Shown here one piece after another: positions 24,033 through 37,101 of a stretch of DNA of 64,000 nt; position 1 is the first letter of the stretch; each line of letters opens with the position of its first letter. The position numbers and the translations under genes were made by a program. This DNA comes from Dendrophyllia cribrosa (taxonomy: Eukaryota > Cnidaria > Anthozoa > Scleractinia > Dendrophylliidae), in the NCBI GenBank assembly GCA_024195265.1, contig JAJLRJ010000007.1, forward strand, positions 28,033,600 through 28,097,599, in the 5' to 3' direction. Below the pieces are notes generated by a model, which did no database searches, was not told where the DNA came from, and saw nothing but the letters and a program-made list of their open reading frames with translations.

Positions 24033-25080
24033 CTGCTAAGTTCATTATAGTCTGTAATATGAGCCGAAAAACAACTCTTTATTATTTGATGCTAATGAAT
24101 CAAATAATATGATAATGATCCAACTGTCAAATACGCCATTAAATTCGATTGCCCGTGACTTTAACTAAACATGGCCATTGTGATAATGACAAAATATAAT
24201 ATTGTATAGGGAACTGAAAGTTGGTCACTATTCTTTGAAGAAACCAGTACGAGTAGCTGACAATATAATTGAAAAGAGGGTGTATGCACTACTGCGTAAA
24301 CGCCTTCTTAAAAACTGTGGGATTTAGTCCGCAACGTAACAGTCAACCGGCTTAGGGTATTGTCAAAGCATACTCTATTGACTTATTGCAGCTTATTCAA
24401 AACTATGCTTTCTATGCCTGTTTGGCCAACTGATTATTTGTATAAGATATCACAGCCGCGCTTTCACCGACTTTCACTGCGAAAAAAGGGGCACCTGATG
24501 GTAGGTTATTTAAGATATAGATGTAAAATACATGTATTTTACAGTCAGTTATTTCTATGATTTCGAGACCTGCATGCCTGCAGGTCAAATATTAAATAGT
24601 AAATCGTGAAATACACAAAACAGCAGGCCATGAATGGCATGTCAGCGACAAGGCCAGAATGTGGGTCACTGTGTAGACGAAGATTAAATGCTAAATATAG
24701 TTTCTTGCATTTTGCATCGCATCAGAGACGAACGCACTGCTCATTTATTAACCTTATTTTGCAACTTCTTGCATGCAGCTTATTTTGCAACATTAACATT
24801 GTGTTGCACGAGTCTTACAGCCGTTTTGCTACGTCGGTGATCATCTTGCATGTAACTCAGTCCTCTCGCAATATTGGCATTTTGTTGCCGCAAAAAGTCT
24901 TGCAGTCACAGTTTGCATCGCGCATGCAACTCATCTTGCAATTGCAACATTAGCGTTGTATTGCAGGAGTCAGACTGAGGAGTCTTACAGCCGTCATATG
25001 AAATCCCTTTTCCTGACCAGTTCTGAATGTGAGCGTTGTACTTCAAACCTCAATCGACAGTGCTGGCACTGCAGCAATCA
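24033..25080. other. outer part of the left duplication arm with TTGCA-rich insert
   Basis: The segment 24540-24660 (GATTTCGAGACCTGCATGC, then ATATTAAATAGTAAATCGTG) matches the reverse complement of about 59660-59780, so the inverted duplication reaches this far. The intervening 24700-25070 is full of TTGCAAC and TTGCATG strings, with no counterpart seen in the other arm, and is probably a low-complexity or MITE insertion. No gene seen. Confidence 0.55.
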
Positions 25081-26554
25081 TGCATCGCAGCGGCGCTCAT
25101 CTCAGGAAACAATCTCGTTCCATCATCTCTTCCAAAGGAAAAGGACCCTGGACTCCTGCAAAGAACGATTGACTGCACTATAAGACGCAAACGGTTTTTA
25201 ATAGTATTTTTTCACGATGGTTTGGACTTCAAAGGTCGGTATTCCAAAGCTAACTGCTTGCACGAAAAACACAAAACGTCAAGACTCCGCTTGGCGTTTT
25301 GACACTTTGGTACATTTCGTCGCTCAGGTTCTCTACGAAATAATGAACTTGAAATGGCCTGATATTTGAGAGAACGCGCCGTCCCTAGGGCATAGTTATC
25401 CCTAGCTCCTGGACAAATTGGACAAGTGATAATAATTGCAAGGTAGTAAATTAAAAGCGGAGAGTGAATCAAATTTTTAAGTAGCGTTTTAAATCGCCCG
25501 AGGTAGACAAATCAGTTCGACTGAAGTATTTTTACATCTTTCAGATGAAGTGGCCCAATTAAATTTTATAAAATCGAAGTCACTGCTTAAATACATGCTT
25601 GGTTAAAGTTTTCTGTTGGGCCAGTGATTTATATGGTGTTTCTTATAGATCGGTTCGACATGTAACAGTCTTCGTATTTATATACTATACCCCGCACTCT
25701 GAATAAAATCTGTTCTGCATTTATATCTTGCGCGCGGTCCTTTGTAAGCTCGAGTGATATATTGGCTAAGGGATAGGCTACTCTTGAATTACAAATAATT
25801 TCTTTTGAAAATAGATCGTAAAAATGTTTCAATATCAGGTATTGTATTTCGACAGACTTAGTAGCCTTAGATGAATATTATAATGAATAAACGAGAAATC
25901 ACGCAGAACCGGTATTTAAATATGGATGGCTTGAAGTCGTACAGCTTGCCAGTATTTACAATTGTTGTTCTATTTTTATAAACACTTGCCTTAACTTTTT
26001 GCGTTTTCCATATTGAAGCCACTCATTCTAAGATATCACGGAAAACTGCACTTTCTCTTTTGATGGACTGCTTAGGAAAAAGTAATTTCCTTATCTAAAC
26101 GTTATGGTTCTTGGTTCTAAATGGTTCACTTTAAGAGCTGAGAACCGAATCAGTAACCACAAAAGATACGGCTGATGCACCTTAGCATGTTTGGACAGGA
26201 GAAAATCTATATAGCTACGTAGGATTACTAGAAATGAGCAAGTGCCAGGGGCAAAGTGTCATTATAACATCCTAAAATGTCTAAGATTCCTCCGTTAGCC
26301 TAATAGTGTTGCCTGATTGTCGCATGCTAACAAACTCGAGTAGAGCTTTTTGGCGAAGTCCTCTAGTTCGAGGCGATTTTATATATGCTGTAAAAAGATA
26401 TTTGGGCTTTAAAGACTGAGCATTTACGTCGGGTTCTATGTTCCTGTTTCGAGTCGCAGTTTAGGACTAAGCTAGCCATAGTCGGCTACCAGATGTAAGT
26501 GATTCAAGTGAATGTAAAACACAAATACACACAAAGCGGCGTCCTTTGTTTTCG

Positions 26555-26665
26555 ACTGAGTTGACTGACAGATCACGTGACCTCAGTAATCAATACAACG
26601 CTACGGTCTGTGTACTTTAGAAGATTGAAAACAACACTCCGCAGCCAGAACCACGAAGTAAAAAG
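26555..26665 (+). promoter_or_regulatory. presumed promoter and 5' non-coding exon of the left PCGF gene
   Basis: The block contains an E-box CACGTG (26574-26579) and ends at a donor-like AAAAAG/GTAAAATT (exon end 26665). It is well conserved in the right arm (56598-56710) and in a third place (63812-63930), although surrounding intron DNA has drifted more. The first coding exon at 31202 has an acceptor upstream of its ATG, so a separate 5' exon must exist, and this is the best candidate. The transcription start itself cannot be seen. Confidence 0.45.
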
Positions 26666-29600
26666 GTAAAATTCTTATCTTCCTGCCATTCTTTTCTTCT
26701 AAGATTAACACAAATGTCAGAGAAATATATTTTCTTTGTGCCCGTGTAAAATCGTTACCGGATGAACGTAAAACCCCGTTGAAAGTTGTCTTCGAAGTTG
26801 TATCGCTTCGTCGTTTGATTTAAGTCGTATGAAACTCAAGATTCGTTTCAAGGGTACCAACGGCTTGCGACTTTCGTATGAACTGTCGTAGATTTAGTCT
26901 ATTTCTGCTCTCAATGACACAGTTAGACATTTTTACGTTATGTCTTGACAAAACAGTGCAGTTCTTCACTTGGTTTCACTAGAAGCCCGTTCGTGTAACG
27001 TGAAATTTTGCCAAGGTGTTGTGAAACAAGAGGTTCACGAGGCCGGCTGCCTGATAATTCCTGTTGCCAACAAAGCTTAGTTGTCTGTGCGCTTGGCGGA
27101 GATGGATTTGATATCAAAGTTATTGGCACAGTTATGCTTTACGATTTCATTATCAAATGTGAGAAATTTACTTGTCAAATTCCAATTTCATGTTTTGATT
27201 TTAAACGTGCCTCTGACAAGGGTGGTTTAGCCGTTGGTTTGAAACATACATGCATGTACATTTATTGTAATGTAAAAGATGGGTTTGATCCTCTAAATAA
27301 CTTTGCAGGAAATCCAGACAAAAGCAGAACAGGAATTAAAATGGATTTGTTATGTATCAAACAAGTAACATGAATATTGAGAAAGCTGCAATAAATAACC
27401 CGAAAAACATTTTCCACTCTACCAACAGAAAAACTGAGAAATCCATTTTTGTCAACTCAGATTATAGCTAACCAAAACGTTTACCGAATACGTAGCGCCC
27501 GTTAACGACAAAGGTAGCCCAGAGTCTTTTTATTCTCACCGATTTCTTTAAACAAATGTCATCATTTTCATTGACGGACCGAAGAGAAAATGGCACCAAA
27601 TGTTCTTGACCGAAAAGTTTCTCGCGAACCCAGTGAACCCGGCTCGCGAATCGTCTCCCTAAGTTAAGTTTGCGGGTCTTTCCAAGCGCTATTTCATTGC
27701 CATATTTCTTGGTGCTTCTTAATCTTTAAACCTCGTATTTTTACAGATACGTAAATATAGCAGAACAGAAAACGGTTTGTGTGAAGAAAACGTTCGGACC
27801 GGTAACATAAACCAGCGCATTTTTCCGTTCAAACTACACCACGCGAATATGTTGCGACGAAACTGCTTTCTTTAACGTCAAATATTTGTTAATATGTAGG
27901 CGGTTTAAAGGAAGAAAATCGGGAATTGTAAGCATTCAACAGGGAATTCATCACGTACGAAGCTGATCCACAAAAAAGTCATGCAAAAACCAACGCTTTT
28001 CCCCAGAAAGTCCAGCTTAGAACCATAAATTGATTCAGGAAAACCTGAGTCGATCGCACTACAACACATAGTGATCTCTCTTCTCTGACATATGCGTGAC
28101 TATTCACTGAACTTTTTGGCCTTCTAAAAAGATCCTGGTGTAAATATACCAAACCTCAACCCTGCCTTCAATAAATGTAAAGCCGGAGGTGACATGAAAT
28201 GAAGAAATACGAACGAAATGCTATTTTGATTACCGGCAACTGACAACTGTATTAAACATTCGGCACGCGCAGCAAGCTAAACATGCAAGGTATGATTTGA
28301 AGTGACCGCGCTTATGTGTGTTTATATTCTCATGTTGTAACTACTGACTGTATATAAATCAGTGTACTCTGTCGTGGGCTTTCGGTTTTGTTTTCTTCCA
28401 GTTTTACTTCGATTTACAACCGGATATGATAATTTTCCGAAGACAAAATGGGTAGATGTATGTATAACCGTACGACAATAAAGCAACAACTTATTGGTAA
28501 CTGACCCAGAAGAAAATTTAAGAATACTGCAGTTTAATCTATAGCTTGTCTTATACACTGCAACTTCTCGACATCGGCCCATATTTTCATCTGCTACTTA
28601 CAATGAGCAATAGCTCGTCAGTACTCGATTTTCCGGGAATCGACAGGTTGTCGATGAAATCGAACGGTAATACATAGTTTTAAAATACGGTTCTTGCGTG
28701 AGATCATTGATGAAGTATTCGTTAATCAGCCATAGCATGTATGGTTTCTGGCGACATTGGAATTGTGCGATAACAGTTCAGTCGAGGTGGCCGCCATTTG
28801 ATAAACCTAGTGCAACTATATTCGCTTACCAGAACTTTCAACAACAGAGATGTTCTGATAATCTCATGCAGTATACGTTAACGGGGTTTTGTTGAGGTGA
28901 TCCGGCGCTCACGGTTGTCGGGTGCTGGTCGCGTAGAGTACTGGTTGCACTGAGATGATCTTCAGATGTATTTAGACCTTTTACTTAGACCGTTGCGGAT
29001 CGAAAAGCTATACTACATCGAGAACCGAAATGTATCTTATATATGCCTTTTTTTTTTCCAGCTTATTTATTAGTACATTCAATGAGTTTTCCTCCCAATA
29101 CTCGCTCCATTTGTTTTCTGCTATTACAATCGGATGTTAATTCAGCTCAAGCACTCTAGCTCCTTTGCAATATCAACCACTATAATGTAACTTTCACTGC
29201 AGTTATAATTGCAGCAAGGTTTGTTAGTGAATTCTATTGCGTTCCTGCATGATCCACGATAGCAAACTGACGATTTACCCGAAAAAGAAATGATGTTTTG
29301 TTAATCAGTCAGAACGAACTCAGTGACTGACATTCACATATTCTTGGCTGACTCGCATAAACAAAACAATCGATCGTTAATCGATAAGAAACAAAGCATT
29401 TCCTATCAGATGCATAAAAACACTGAAAAAAACCTGCCGTGTAAATATTTCTGTATTTTCTCATCCCACAAAGCTCAGTCGTTAGACAATTGACATTCAA
29501 CTGACTCGGTTTATAATTTCTCTCCAGCTAGTAAAAAAAAAACGAATATTTATTTGCAATTTCAACGGACGAGCTGAATAACCTTTTGTGCATTTAATTC

Positions 29601-31201
29601 TTTAGTTTTCTTAACGAAAATGCTAATTATTGCTCACAATTCTTGAGAATGTGTTGCTTTGCTATAGCAATCAGTAATTTAGACCCCGCTAAGTCGCTTT
29701 AACCGAAAACCGGCCATCTAACCGAAACCGATTTCCTTGGACTAGAGTTGTATTCATCTTGGACAAGTTTTCGCTTTCCTTGTATGTTTCCATGTATTTA
29801 TAAATTTACATCTATTTATTTTTATGCACAAGTTTTGTCTCTGAAAAAATTCAGTCACCTTGGATAAACGACTTGAAAATTGCCAAGTTCATTCTTCATC
29901 TTTTGAAAAGAAGCCAAACAGAAGTGATTTGCAAATTCAAATGAGACAGAGTTCATTTCGACTGACAAAATCTAATTATCAACGGCCTACCTCCCTAAAA
30001 GTAAATAAAAAGCTGAATTTCAAAAATAGCCATTGCTCTTTTGGATTTCTAAAGTAGGATATGGGAAGAAAAAATAGTTTGTTGTTTATCAGCCCTCTTT
30101 GTTTGGTAAATAATTCTCTACTTTAGCAGCAAACAATGTCGGTGGAAAATATATAATAGGTCAGGGTATATGCAGGTATCCTTCTTTGTCACTAGATTCT
30201 AGCTTCAATCGTAAACATGAAGATGGACTACATGTATTTCGCGTGAAGTGGCAAAATTTCAGTTACAGAGTATTTCTGGTCACCAACAACCGATTCACAA
30301 AAATTGATCCACTTTGATGGTTTCCTTGCATTTGTTTTGTCTTGCAACTCGCTTGCTTCAACCTGAAACGTTTTCCGGAATCCTCAAGCCGCCTTGACTT
30401 TTAGGTTTCTTTGGAGCGATTACTTACTCACTCAGCAACTACAATCACTACTGATTTTACTTGCAAACTTTAACTGCACTTAGCTAAATGACATAAATTG
30501 TAGATATGTTTAATAGACTACCTCGTTGTTTTTCTAAATTTCAAATTTCGGCTCGTACAGAAAACCATCGATACTGCTTGAAAGACGGAGCACCTTAAAA
30601 TGAGCAAACCTTGTAACTTTGAGCGTTGCCGCCAATAGAAGCGGAGATATAGCTGGGTCAGTGAATGTTTTTACAGACAGACAGACACAGACAGACAGAC
30701 AGACAGACAGACAGATAGACAGACAGATAGACAGTGAAAGGTTTTACAGACATTTGTAATGGCGGTAGCAATTTGTTGCATTCCCGGTATCCAAGATTCG
30801 CGTACCACATTACAAACACTTCCAAATTCACTATGCTATCCGCATCTAGGCAATATATAACACTGAAATATAATATACAAGGTTTCCTCATTTTAAGGAG
30901 CTCTTTCCAGCTGTATCAATGGTTTATCTGTCCGAGTCGCAATTAAATACTGTTTAGACTTGAATTCGGAAACCGTTGAGAACTGCGTGGTAGCCGGGCA
31001 CTCGCTTGTCTCCGCGATCTCTGATAACGCGGCGTACGATTTAAAACAAGAAACAAATATACCAACTAAAGCGAAACGATAGAAACTAACCGATAAGAAA
31101 ATACTGATTTATAAATGCTTCCAACAGCGTGTAAAACTGATATCTTCCGAAAATTCTCCAAATATTTTTTTTTTCTTTGTTGTTGTTTTCTTTTTCTTTA
31201 G
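26666..31201 (+). other. presumed first intron of the left PCGF gene
   Basis: About 4.5 kb between the presumed 5' exon and the first coding exon. It aligns in pieces with the right-arm counterpart 50847-56597, with gaps. It contains the CAGA microsatellite at 30673-30733. No other gene was recognised; short open frames in it are not conserved as coding between the arms. Confidence 0.5.
30673..30733. repeat. CAGA/CAGATA microsatellite
   Basis: Tandem ACAG/ACAGATAG repeats of about 60 bp in the presumed first intron of the left PCGF gene. The corresponding place in the right arm (near 51090) lacks it, so it expanded after the duplication or was lost from the other copy. Confidence 0.9.
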
Positions 31202-31220
31202 CTTGCAACACAAACTCAAG

Positions 31221-34200
31221 ATGTCTTTACGAACAATGCACCTTCAAGACCTCAACCCTCACATTCTGTGCGTGTTATGCGGTGGATATTTGGTGGACGC
31301 TACAACAATTGTCGAGTGCCTTCATTCTTGTAAGTATTCAAATAATTTGTCGGAAATCCACCTATGTTTAAGTCTCCCATTTTCTGTAAATGAGAGAATA
31401 TTTACCCATTTTTAACATTAAAATGGGCCAAAGGGCGGTTTTTATCCCAGTACATAATACAGTGACAAATAGGTGTATAACTTCCCTATTCTCCAAGTGC
31501 CGGTCTAGCGCGGGAAAGCAGAGTGCGCGGGACATCATGGGAAGGAGTCCCACAACGCCGCGCACACCGCGCTGGAATAAGGTAAGGTGTATAACGAGTA
31601 CGGCGCGCCAGGTGCCATCGCGCTTCGCGTTCACTAGGACACGGCGACTTAGGACCCTTCGTTTGAGCGGCTACACACATTGACAATATCTTACATTTTT
31701 GCAGTTTGTCGCAGCTGTATCGTGAAATACCTTCAAACCTCATTTCGCTGCCCTGTTTGTGATGCTGAAGTCCACAAAACGAAACCTCTGCTACATATCC
31801 GGTGAGTGCCTATTTAGACCACTAAAGTAACACTTTTCACTGTCATGATACCAGTGAAGTCACCAATGATGTCTAAGTACAGAAAACCAGTAATCGAAGA
31901 CAACGTTTAAATCATTGACAAAATGCTCTGTGATTACATTCTGTGTACAGACCGGACAGAACATTGCAAGATATCGTGTACAAGATAGTTCCTGGGATAT
32001 ATAACGGTAAGAAAAGATTCTCATTCGATATTTTCTTATTGTTTAAGAAACAGGAAAGAAAAGACCCTTTTGTAAAATTTGTAAAATTCACTTCCACCTA
32101 TGTTAAGTTGGGAAAGGAACATGTCACAGAAAAGACACCTGAGCTAAAAGTCAGGGTCTTTCTGCATGTACCGGTACCCATGAACCACTCATTGTCTTCT
32201 ATTGTTTGTGAGGCATTGTATTTTTGGTATTGATTTGCATTTGTATTATTGTCGTTCTTTGTTCCTTTTGTTTTACTCAATATGTGCTCCGGTACATGCA
32301 GAAGGAACCTAAAAGTTTCAGTACTGATTATTTTTCTTGTGTGCCACATACTTCATGAACTGCCAAGTGTATCAAATGCGTCTGTTTTCTACGCTGCCGT
32401 TATGTTTTTTAATCGCAGCGCTTCACCATGAAACGACGCAAAAAGCTTCGACTGTAAGTTAAGTACCCCATACAATTTACTAGAATTAATTTCTAGCATT
32501 CCAAACAGACCTCAATTTAAGCCGCACTAGGTGTCTTCAGCTGAGACGTCATAATCTGCTTTCAGTGTCAAGAACTGTTAGCAAATTGAAAGGAAACCAG
32601 AAAAAATTACTAATTAATTAATTACTAATGGAATTAAATCACCTACTATCACCACAAGATTAAATCTCCAAATGAAGCCGTACTTACAGTAAAAGCTTTA
32701 TGTGTTCTTTCACGCTCCAAAGCGTTGCGTCAGCGTGTCAACCCAAATACTACTGCTTACATTACTAGAAATAAGCAAATTCATTGTGTTCATCTTTTGT
32801 TTTTAGAAGAAGTAAATCGACGCAAAGAATTTGAAGCGAGCCAAAAAGAAAAGAGTGAACCAGGTTGGGAATTTTGCTCTTACTTTTTTATTCTATTCTG
32901 TTTTATGTTATTTCATCTCCTGTGTCACAGATGGACAGTTGAGGAAGCAAATGTTTCTTATTTGCCGATAAAATCACGAGAGTTGTTCTTTTGAAGAACT
33001 CAAAAGTACCATAGGACATAATAATATTTTATTTAACTTCCGTTTAGAAACTGATGAGAAAACGCTGAATGCTGAGAAGGAGAAAGAAGCTTTGCCGTTT
33101 GAGGATCCAGTTTGCATTACCCTCGAATATTTCAGGTATAAGTCATCGATATACAAAAAACGCGGTTTATTTTGTTCAGAAGATATCAATGTGAATTATC
33201 GCTATCCTGACGCGTTATTTTTAACACAGGAAAACGAGGAACGGCATGGAAAAGGAGGTAAGAAAACGTTTTGCCTCATCGCTGTTATACTTGGTTTTTT
33301 TTTTCAATAAACCAAATTACCTGCGATCTGGAAAGTGTCCACAATTAGTACTCGCGTACTAAATACTTTGACACTTAAATAAATTGATTTGATTTGATGA
33401 AGCTTTTCATTTCTGTTTCAACAAGTTTTTTCGCTCACCTAGTCTACAACAACAACAAAAATCTTTATTAGTTAATTAATATACAATTTACAAGACAGGC
33501 CCGCTTGTAAGCGGTTTGTATTTCTTAATTTTGTTAAATTTCCACGACGTTATGTTATTTGTTTTGCAGATCTTCCCGACTCGATATCTGCGATGTTCGT
33601 CTGCAATGACAGTCAGAGTACTGGAGAAATTTCTGGTTATGAAGTTTGCCATTCCAGAAACACACAGTGTAAGAATCGTATTCTTATTTGCTTTGCTGCT
33701 TAGTAATTCATTGAAGGATTCAATCGTAAATGACTATGCGAGAAATCGTTACTAAAAATGACACTTTCTGGTTGAAATAATAACTACATCATGTAAATGT
33801 TACTAAAGAAATCTAACCAGGTCAGAAAATTAAAATTGTGCACTTTCAAATAAATTTTATTGTAGTTGTTCACTAATCTCGCTCCAGCCTGGTATAATCA
33901 AAAATTGGGAAAAACATTATTTTGTTTTCGTTTCATTCATACTTTTTTTTTTCTTTACAGACCGAAATAATCCGCTCTGATGAAATCTTGGATGGTCACT
34001 TGACCATGAAGGAAGTGTGTCGGATATACGGCCTTTATTCCAAGGTAAATAAGACTGCAATATCCTCACTAGTAATGAATGTTTTAGATAATGTCGCCAG
34101 TAATGAACGCTATGAACCTTATGCGCTTTGTCAAATAGAGTTCAGATTAACGAGCGCGTGTTGATATAACAAGGATAAAACGATATTTAGCCCAAAGAAC

Positions 34201-35382
34201 AGCCTAGTAACCAAGCCTTCCGTTTCCGCGAACTCCCTCGGCTTCGGCGCAACATAATGACGTCACTGGCGCGTTGATTTATTCATCCCGACCACATTGT
34301 CGTGCGTCCCGATCAACAACAACAAGAACAAACTGTTTAGATGGTCATGTAAACGTTGAACACTTTTTCACCTCAGGTAGCATATTAGACTATTTGCGGC
34401 ACGGGTAGGAACGCCTTTCGATTAGAAACAAAATACATGAGAGAATAGTCTAAATGTGGTGAAAGCAAAAACGTACGCGCGCACCCTGTTATTATTTACC
34501 TACCCTACAAAAGAGGTGCCAGTTCATGCGCCCGGTACAATTTCGAGGACACGCGCGAAGAATACTCGCGCTCCTCGCGCGCATCCTCGGCATCTGCCTG
34601 ATTTGTTACTGGTTTTCTCTGTTAATTTTTCACAGCCATTTGTGGATCTGCAGTACGTGTTCCTTGAGAAAAAGGACGCCGCAACACCTGCGGAAAAACC
34701 AAAGATCATGGATATCAAAAGAAAGCGAATCAAGAAAAGAAAAGGAAACAAAAACTTGCTGAAAAAATGTCTCTCACCCAATGCACCTCGTCGGTTAAAA
34801 AAGAAAAAGGCCAAAAAAGTTGCCTTGTCTTCTACTCAAGCTACCGAAAATGGAGGGGATGTGGATATGGAACCTAGTCAAGCTCGACCACTTGAGAACG
34901 AAAAGAAAGAGAATCTAGTGCTCAGTCCCATTGACTTGTGCGCGGATGCAAAGAAAGAGAACTTGGTGCCTAGTCAAGAACCACCCTGTGATCAGGTTGA
35001 CGAAGAGCCCAGTCTCTCCGAGCCTTATGACAGCGCTGATAAAGCGAACGGTGGTGTATTGACGTCAAATATGCACAGTGAAACTGGCGGGAATGTGAAT
35101 GGAAACGAGGCACCAGTTATGAACAAAAGAACTGTTAAGAGTTTCATTGACCATGATGTTGCGGAACCATTAGTCAACTTAGATGTTACTGGAATTGACA
35201 GTTCATTGATCGTGATGCCAGCGGTTAATGGTTTGAGTCACGCTCCGTCAGTTGAGACAGACAATGCGAAGGAAATAGACACGACTGTTTCAAACTATGC
35301 GAGTGATATGTGTCTGAATCACATTTCTGCGGATATTGAGTCCTCAGCGCTGCTTCAGGGACTGTTAGTGGAAAGTTCGTAG
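31221..35382 (+). CDS. BMI1: Polycomb group RING finger protein, BMI1/PCGF2-like (left copy)
   Basis: Nine coding exons join in frame: 31221-31329, 31705-31801, 31951-32006, 32807-32863, 33048-33135, 33230-33257, 33570-33668, 33961-34044 and 34636-35382. They encode 454 residues. The RING C3HC4 residues are C17, C20, C33, H35, C38, C41, C52 and C55, in the family context [13 protein letters not shown] and [14 protein letters not shown]. Next comes [12 protein letters not shown], then the RAWUL (ubiquitin-like) domain over about residues 125-220 with [11 protein letters not shown]. The last exon adds about 240 residues that look disordered, starting with a basic nuclear-localisation stretch ([10 protein letters not shown]). 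In animals this protein partners RING1 in PRC1, which monoubiquitinates histone H2A. LNPH and VHKTKPLL favour the BMI1/PCGF2/Psc class over PCGF1, 3, 5 and 6. The length exceeds vertebrate BMI1 (326) because of the tail. An inverted second copy lies at 46325-50827. Confidence 0.93.
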
Positions 35383-35779
35383 CAGAATAGGCTTAAACCT
35401 TGTTGAGGCTGGCAGTTTGTGTGAAACTATAATGGAAATTTCTACTGGAAAGACTGATTAAACTAAAAATATAAGGGAGACCGGCATCTTTTTTCGCCTT
35501 CTACAATCTCCCCATCACCCACTTGATTTTCTTTCTTATTTTTTTCTAATACTGTCTCTCAGTAAAGCTAAAACGGCTCAATTCTGAAGGTTTCTGCGTC
35601 GCATTCATTCGTTTGGTCACGTAATGCTTCTGTGACGAAACGTGGGTGACGATCCTAAATGCCAGTACGTGTTAGCTCCAAAACGTAAATTGAGGTAAAT
35701 TGGCTTTGTCGTCTTACATTTAGCGTGCAAGATTTGCATCTTGAGTTTTGGTATTTGATCTTCCACGATAGTACTCTTA
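35383..35779 (+). other. 3' flank of the left PCGF gene, shared with the right copy
   Basis: Sequence after the stop codon is conserved with the reverse complement of 45950-46324, including GGCAGTTTGTGTGAAACTAT (35410s) and the CTTCCACGATAGTACTCTTA string. An ATTAAA at 35457-35462 is a possible variant polyadenylation signal. No standard AATAAA is obvious close to the stop. Confidence 0.45.
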
Positions 35780-36150
35780 TGTTGTATTCGCATCAGCACC
35801 GAAACATGTTTAGAGTAAACATGTTCAATGAAACGCGTGTCCCGTTAACATGTTTGCGATTTCATTGTTCACGTTTCACGCCTGTTTCTATAATTTATAC
35901 TGTGTTACGAAGCAGGCATAAGTTCGCATAAAATTTTTATAATTACACATGAACCGAACCAAATGGAGCTCGAACCCGCTGTTGCATGATTTTGTGGTTA
36001 AATCTCACTTGTCAAGCTCTTCGGGAACAAAGAGGGATGTAGTGCTTAACAAGGAGACGACATTTCGTCTGGCTTAGATCGAAACTACCTCGTGTTTCAT
36101 TCGTGATCAAACTAAACATGTTTCGCCCTGGTGTGAACACAGCATTAAAT
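35780..36150. mobile_element. MITE inserted in the left arm only
   Basis: The left arm has about 370 extra bases between GATAGTACTCTTA and GCAAATAGATAAATG, compared with the right arm, where the flanks are almost adjacent (45925-45960). The insert has inverted ends: CGAAACATGTTTAG near 35808 and CTAAACATGTTTCG near 36110, followed inwards by AATGAAACGCG and the complement of GAATGAAACACG. It is non-coding. The paralogous arm acts as an approximate empty site. Confidence 0.6.
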
Positions 36151-36557
36151 GTACTGCAAATAGATAAATGTTCGTGGACTTTGAAGGTATTAATTACCAA
36201 CTGGTGGAAATAAACGTGACAATTCTACATTGTGATGGAATCGTGAGTTTTCTTCTCTCTAGAAGTACATGTAACAGAAAAAAAAATAACCAAAAAATGG
36301 GTAAAAGAAGTAAAAGAAGCATATACTACATGATAGAAATGGATTTTCCAGGAAGCATTTATGCATTATCGTACATTTTTGCACACCATGCCGCTGTCAC
36401 ACTGAAAATGTGCTATAGCTAGGAGAGAAATAATCTTCAAATACCAGAAAATTGACTGTTCAGTCCCAGTTTGTCGACCGAGTTCGTTGGGTCTCCATCT
36501 TGAATAACATGGCGAGTGAAATTTAGGGAAAGTACAAAACTGCCGGGGTCTGTCGTC

Positions 36558-37101
36558 TCCATCCCATTGCACCCCACCTCCCTATCCCATTGCACCCCAC
36601 TTCCTCATCCCATGCACCCCACCTCCCCATCTCATTGCACCCAACCTTCCCATCCCATTGCACCCCACCTCCCCATCCCATAGCACCCCACTTCCTCATC
36701 CCATGCACCCCACCTCCCCATTCCCCGCCTCCCCATTCCATTGCACCCCACCTCCCCATCCCATTGCACCCCACCTCCCCATCCCATTGTACCCCACCTC
36801 CCCATTCCATTGCACCCAACCTCCCCATCTCATTGCACCCCACCTCCCCATCCCATAGCACCCCACTTCCTCATCCCATGCACCCCACCTCCCCATCTCA
36901 TTGCACCCAACCTCCCCATCCCATTGCACCCCACCTCCCCATCCCATTGCACCCCATCTCCCCATCCCATTGTACCCAACCTCCCCATTCCATTGCACCC
37001 AACCTCCCCATCTCATTGCACCCCACCTCCCCATCCCATTGCACCCAACCTCCCCATCCCATTGCACCCCACCTCCCCATCCCATTGCACCCCACCTCCC
37101 C
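36558..37101. repeat. 23-bp C-rich minisatellite, block 1
   Basis: About 23 tandem copies of a unit close to CCTCCCCATCCCATTGCACC plus CCA. Variant units (CATAGCACCCCACTTCCTCA, and CATGCACCCC) recur in fixed order, giving a higher-order pattern. Because 23 is not a multiple of 3 and the unit lacks stops in several frames, long Pro/His/Ser-rich frames on + and Trp/Gly/Met-rich frames on - appear with a 23-residue period; I treat those as artefacts and not as genes. The array lies at the hinge between the duplicated arms. Confidence 0.95.

Larger units (their letters stand above)
25080..36335 (+). repeat. left arm of a large inverted duplication
   Basis: This arm matches the right arm (45740-59200) in reverse orientation. 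Checked anchors include GGAAACAATCTCGTTCCATC at 25108 against the complement near 59170; TTTCAATATCAGG near 25830 against the complement near 57990; the E-box promoter block at 26560-26665; all PCGF exons and intron edges; and the 3' flank to about 36330. The arms differ by insertions, deletions and scattered substitutions, so this is a real and somewhat old duplication and not a simple assembly mirror. Weaker matches extend it outward to about 21.1 kb and 62.6 kb. Confidence 0.9.

Noticed and set aside
32418..32453. Possible extra PCGF exon reading MKRRKKLRL with a GTAAGT donor
   Set aside because: Its acceptor phase does not give that frame, the exon at 32807 joins 32006 in frame and supplies the expected family sequence, and the right copy lacks this stretch.
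34524..34814. Minus-strand frame opposite the last PCGF exon (and its mirror at 46893)
   Set aside because: It lies antisense to a confidently spliced coding exon and mirrors its Lys-rich codons as Phe/Leu; a shadow frame.
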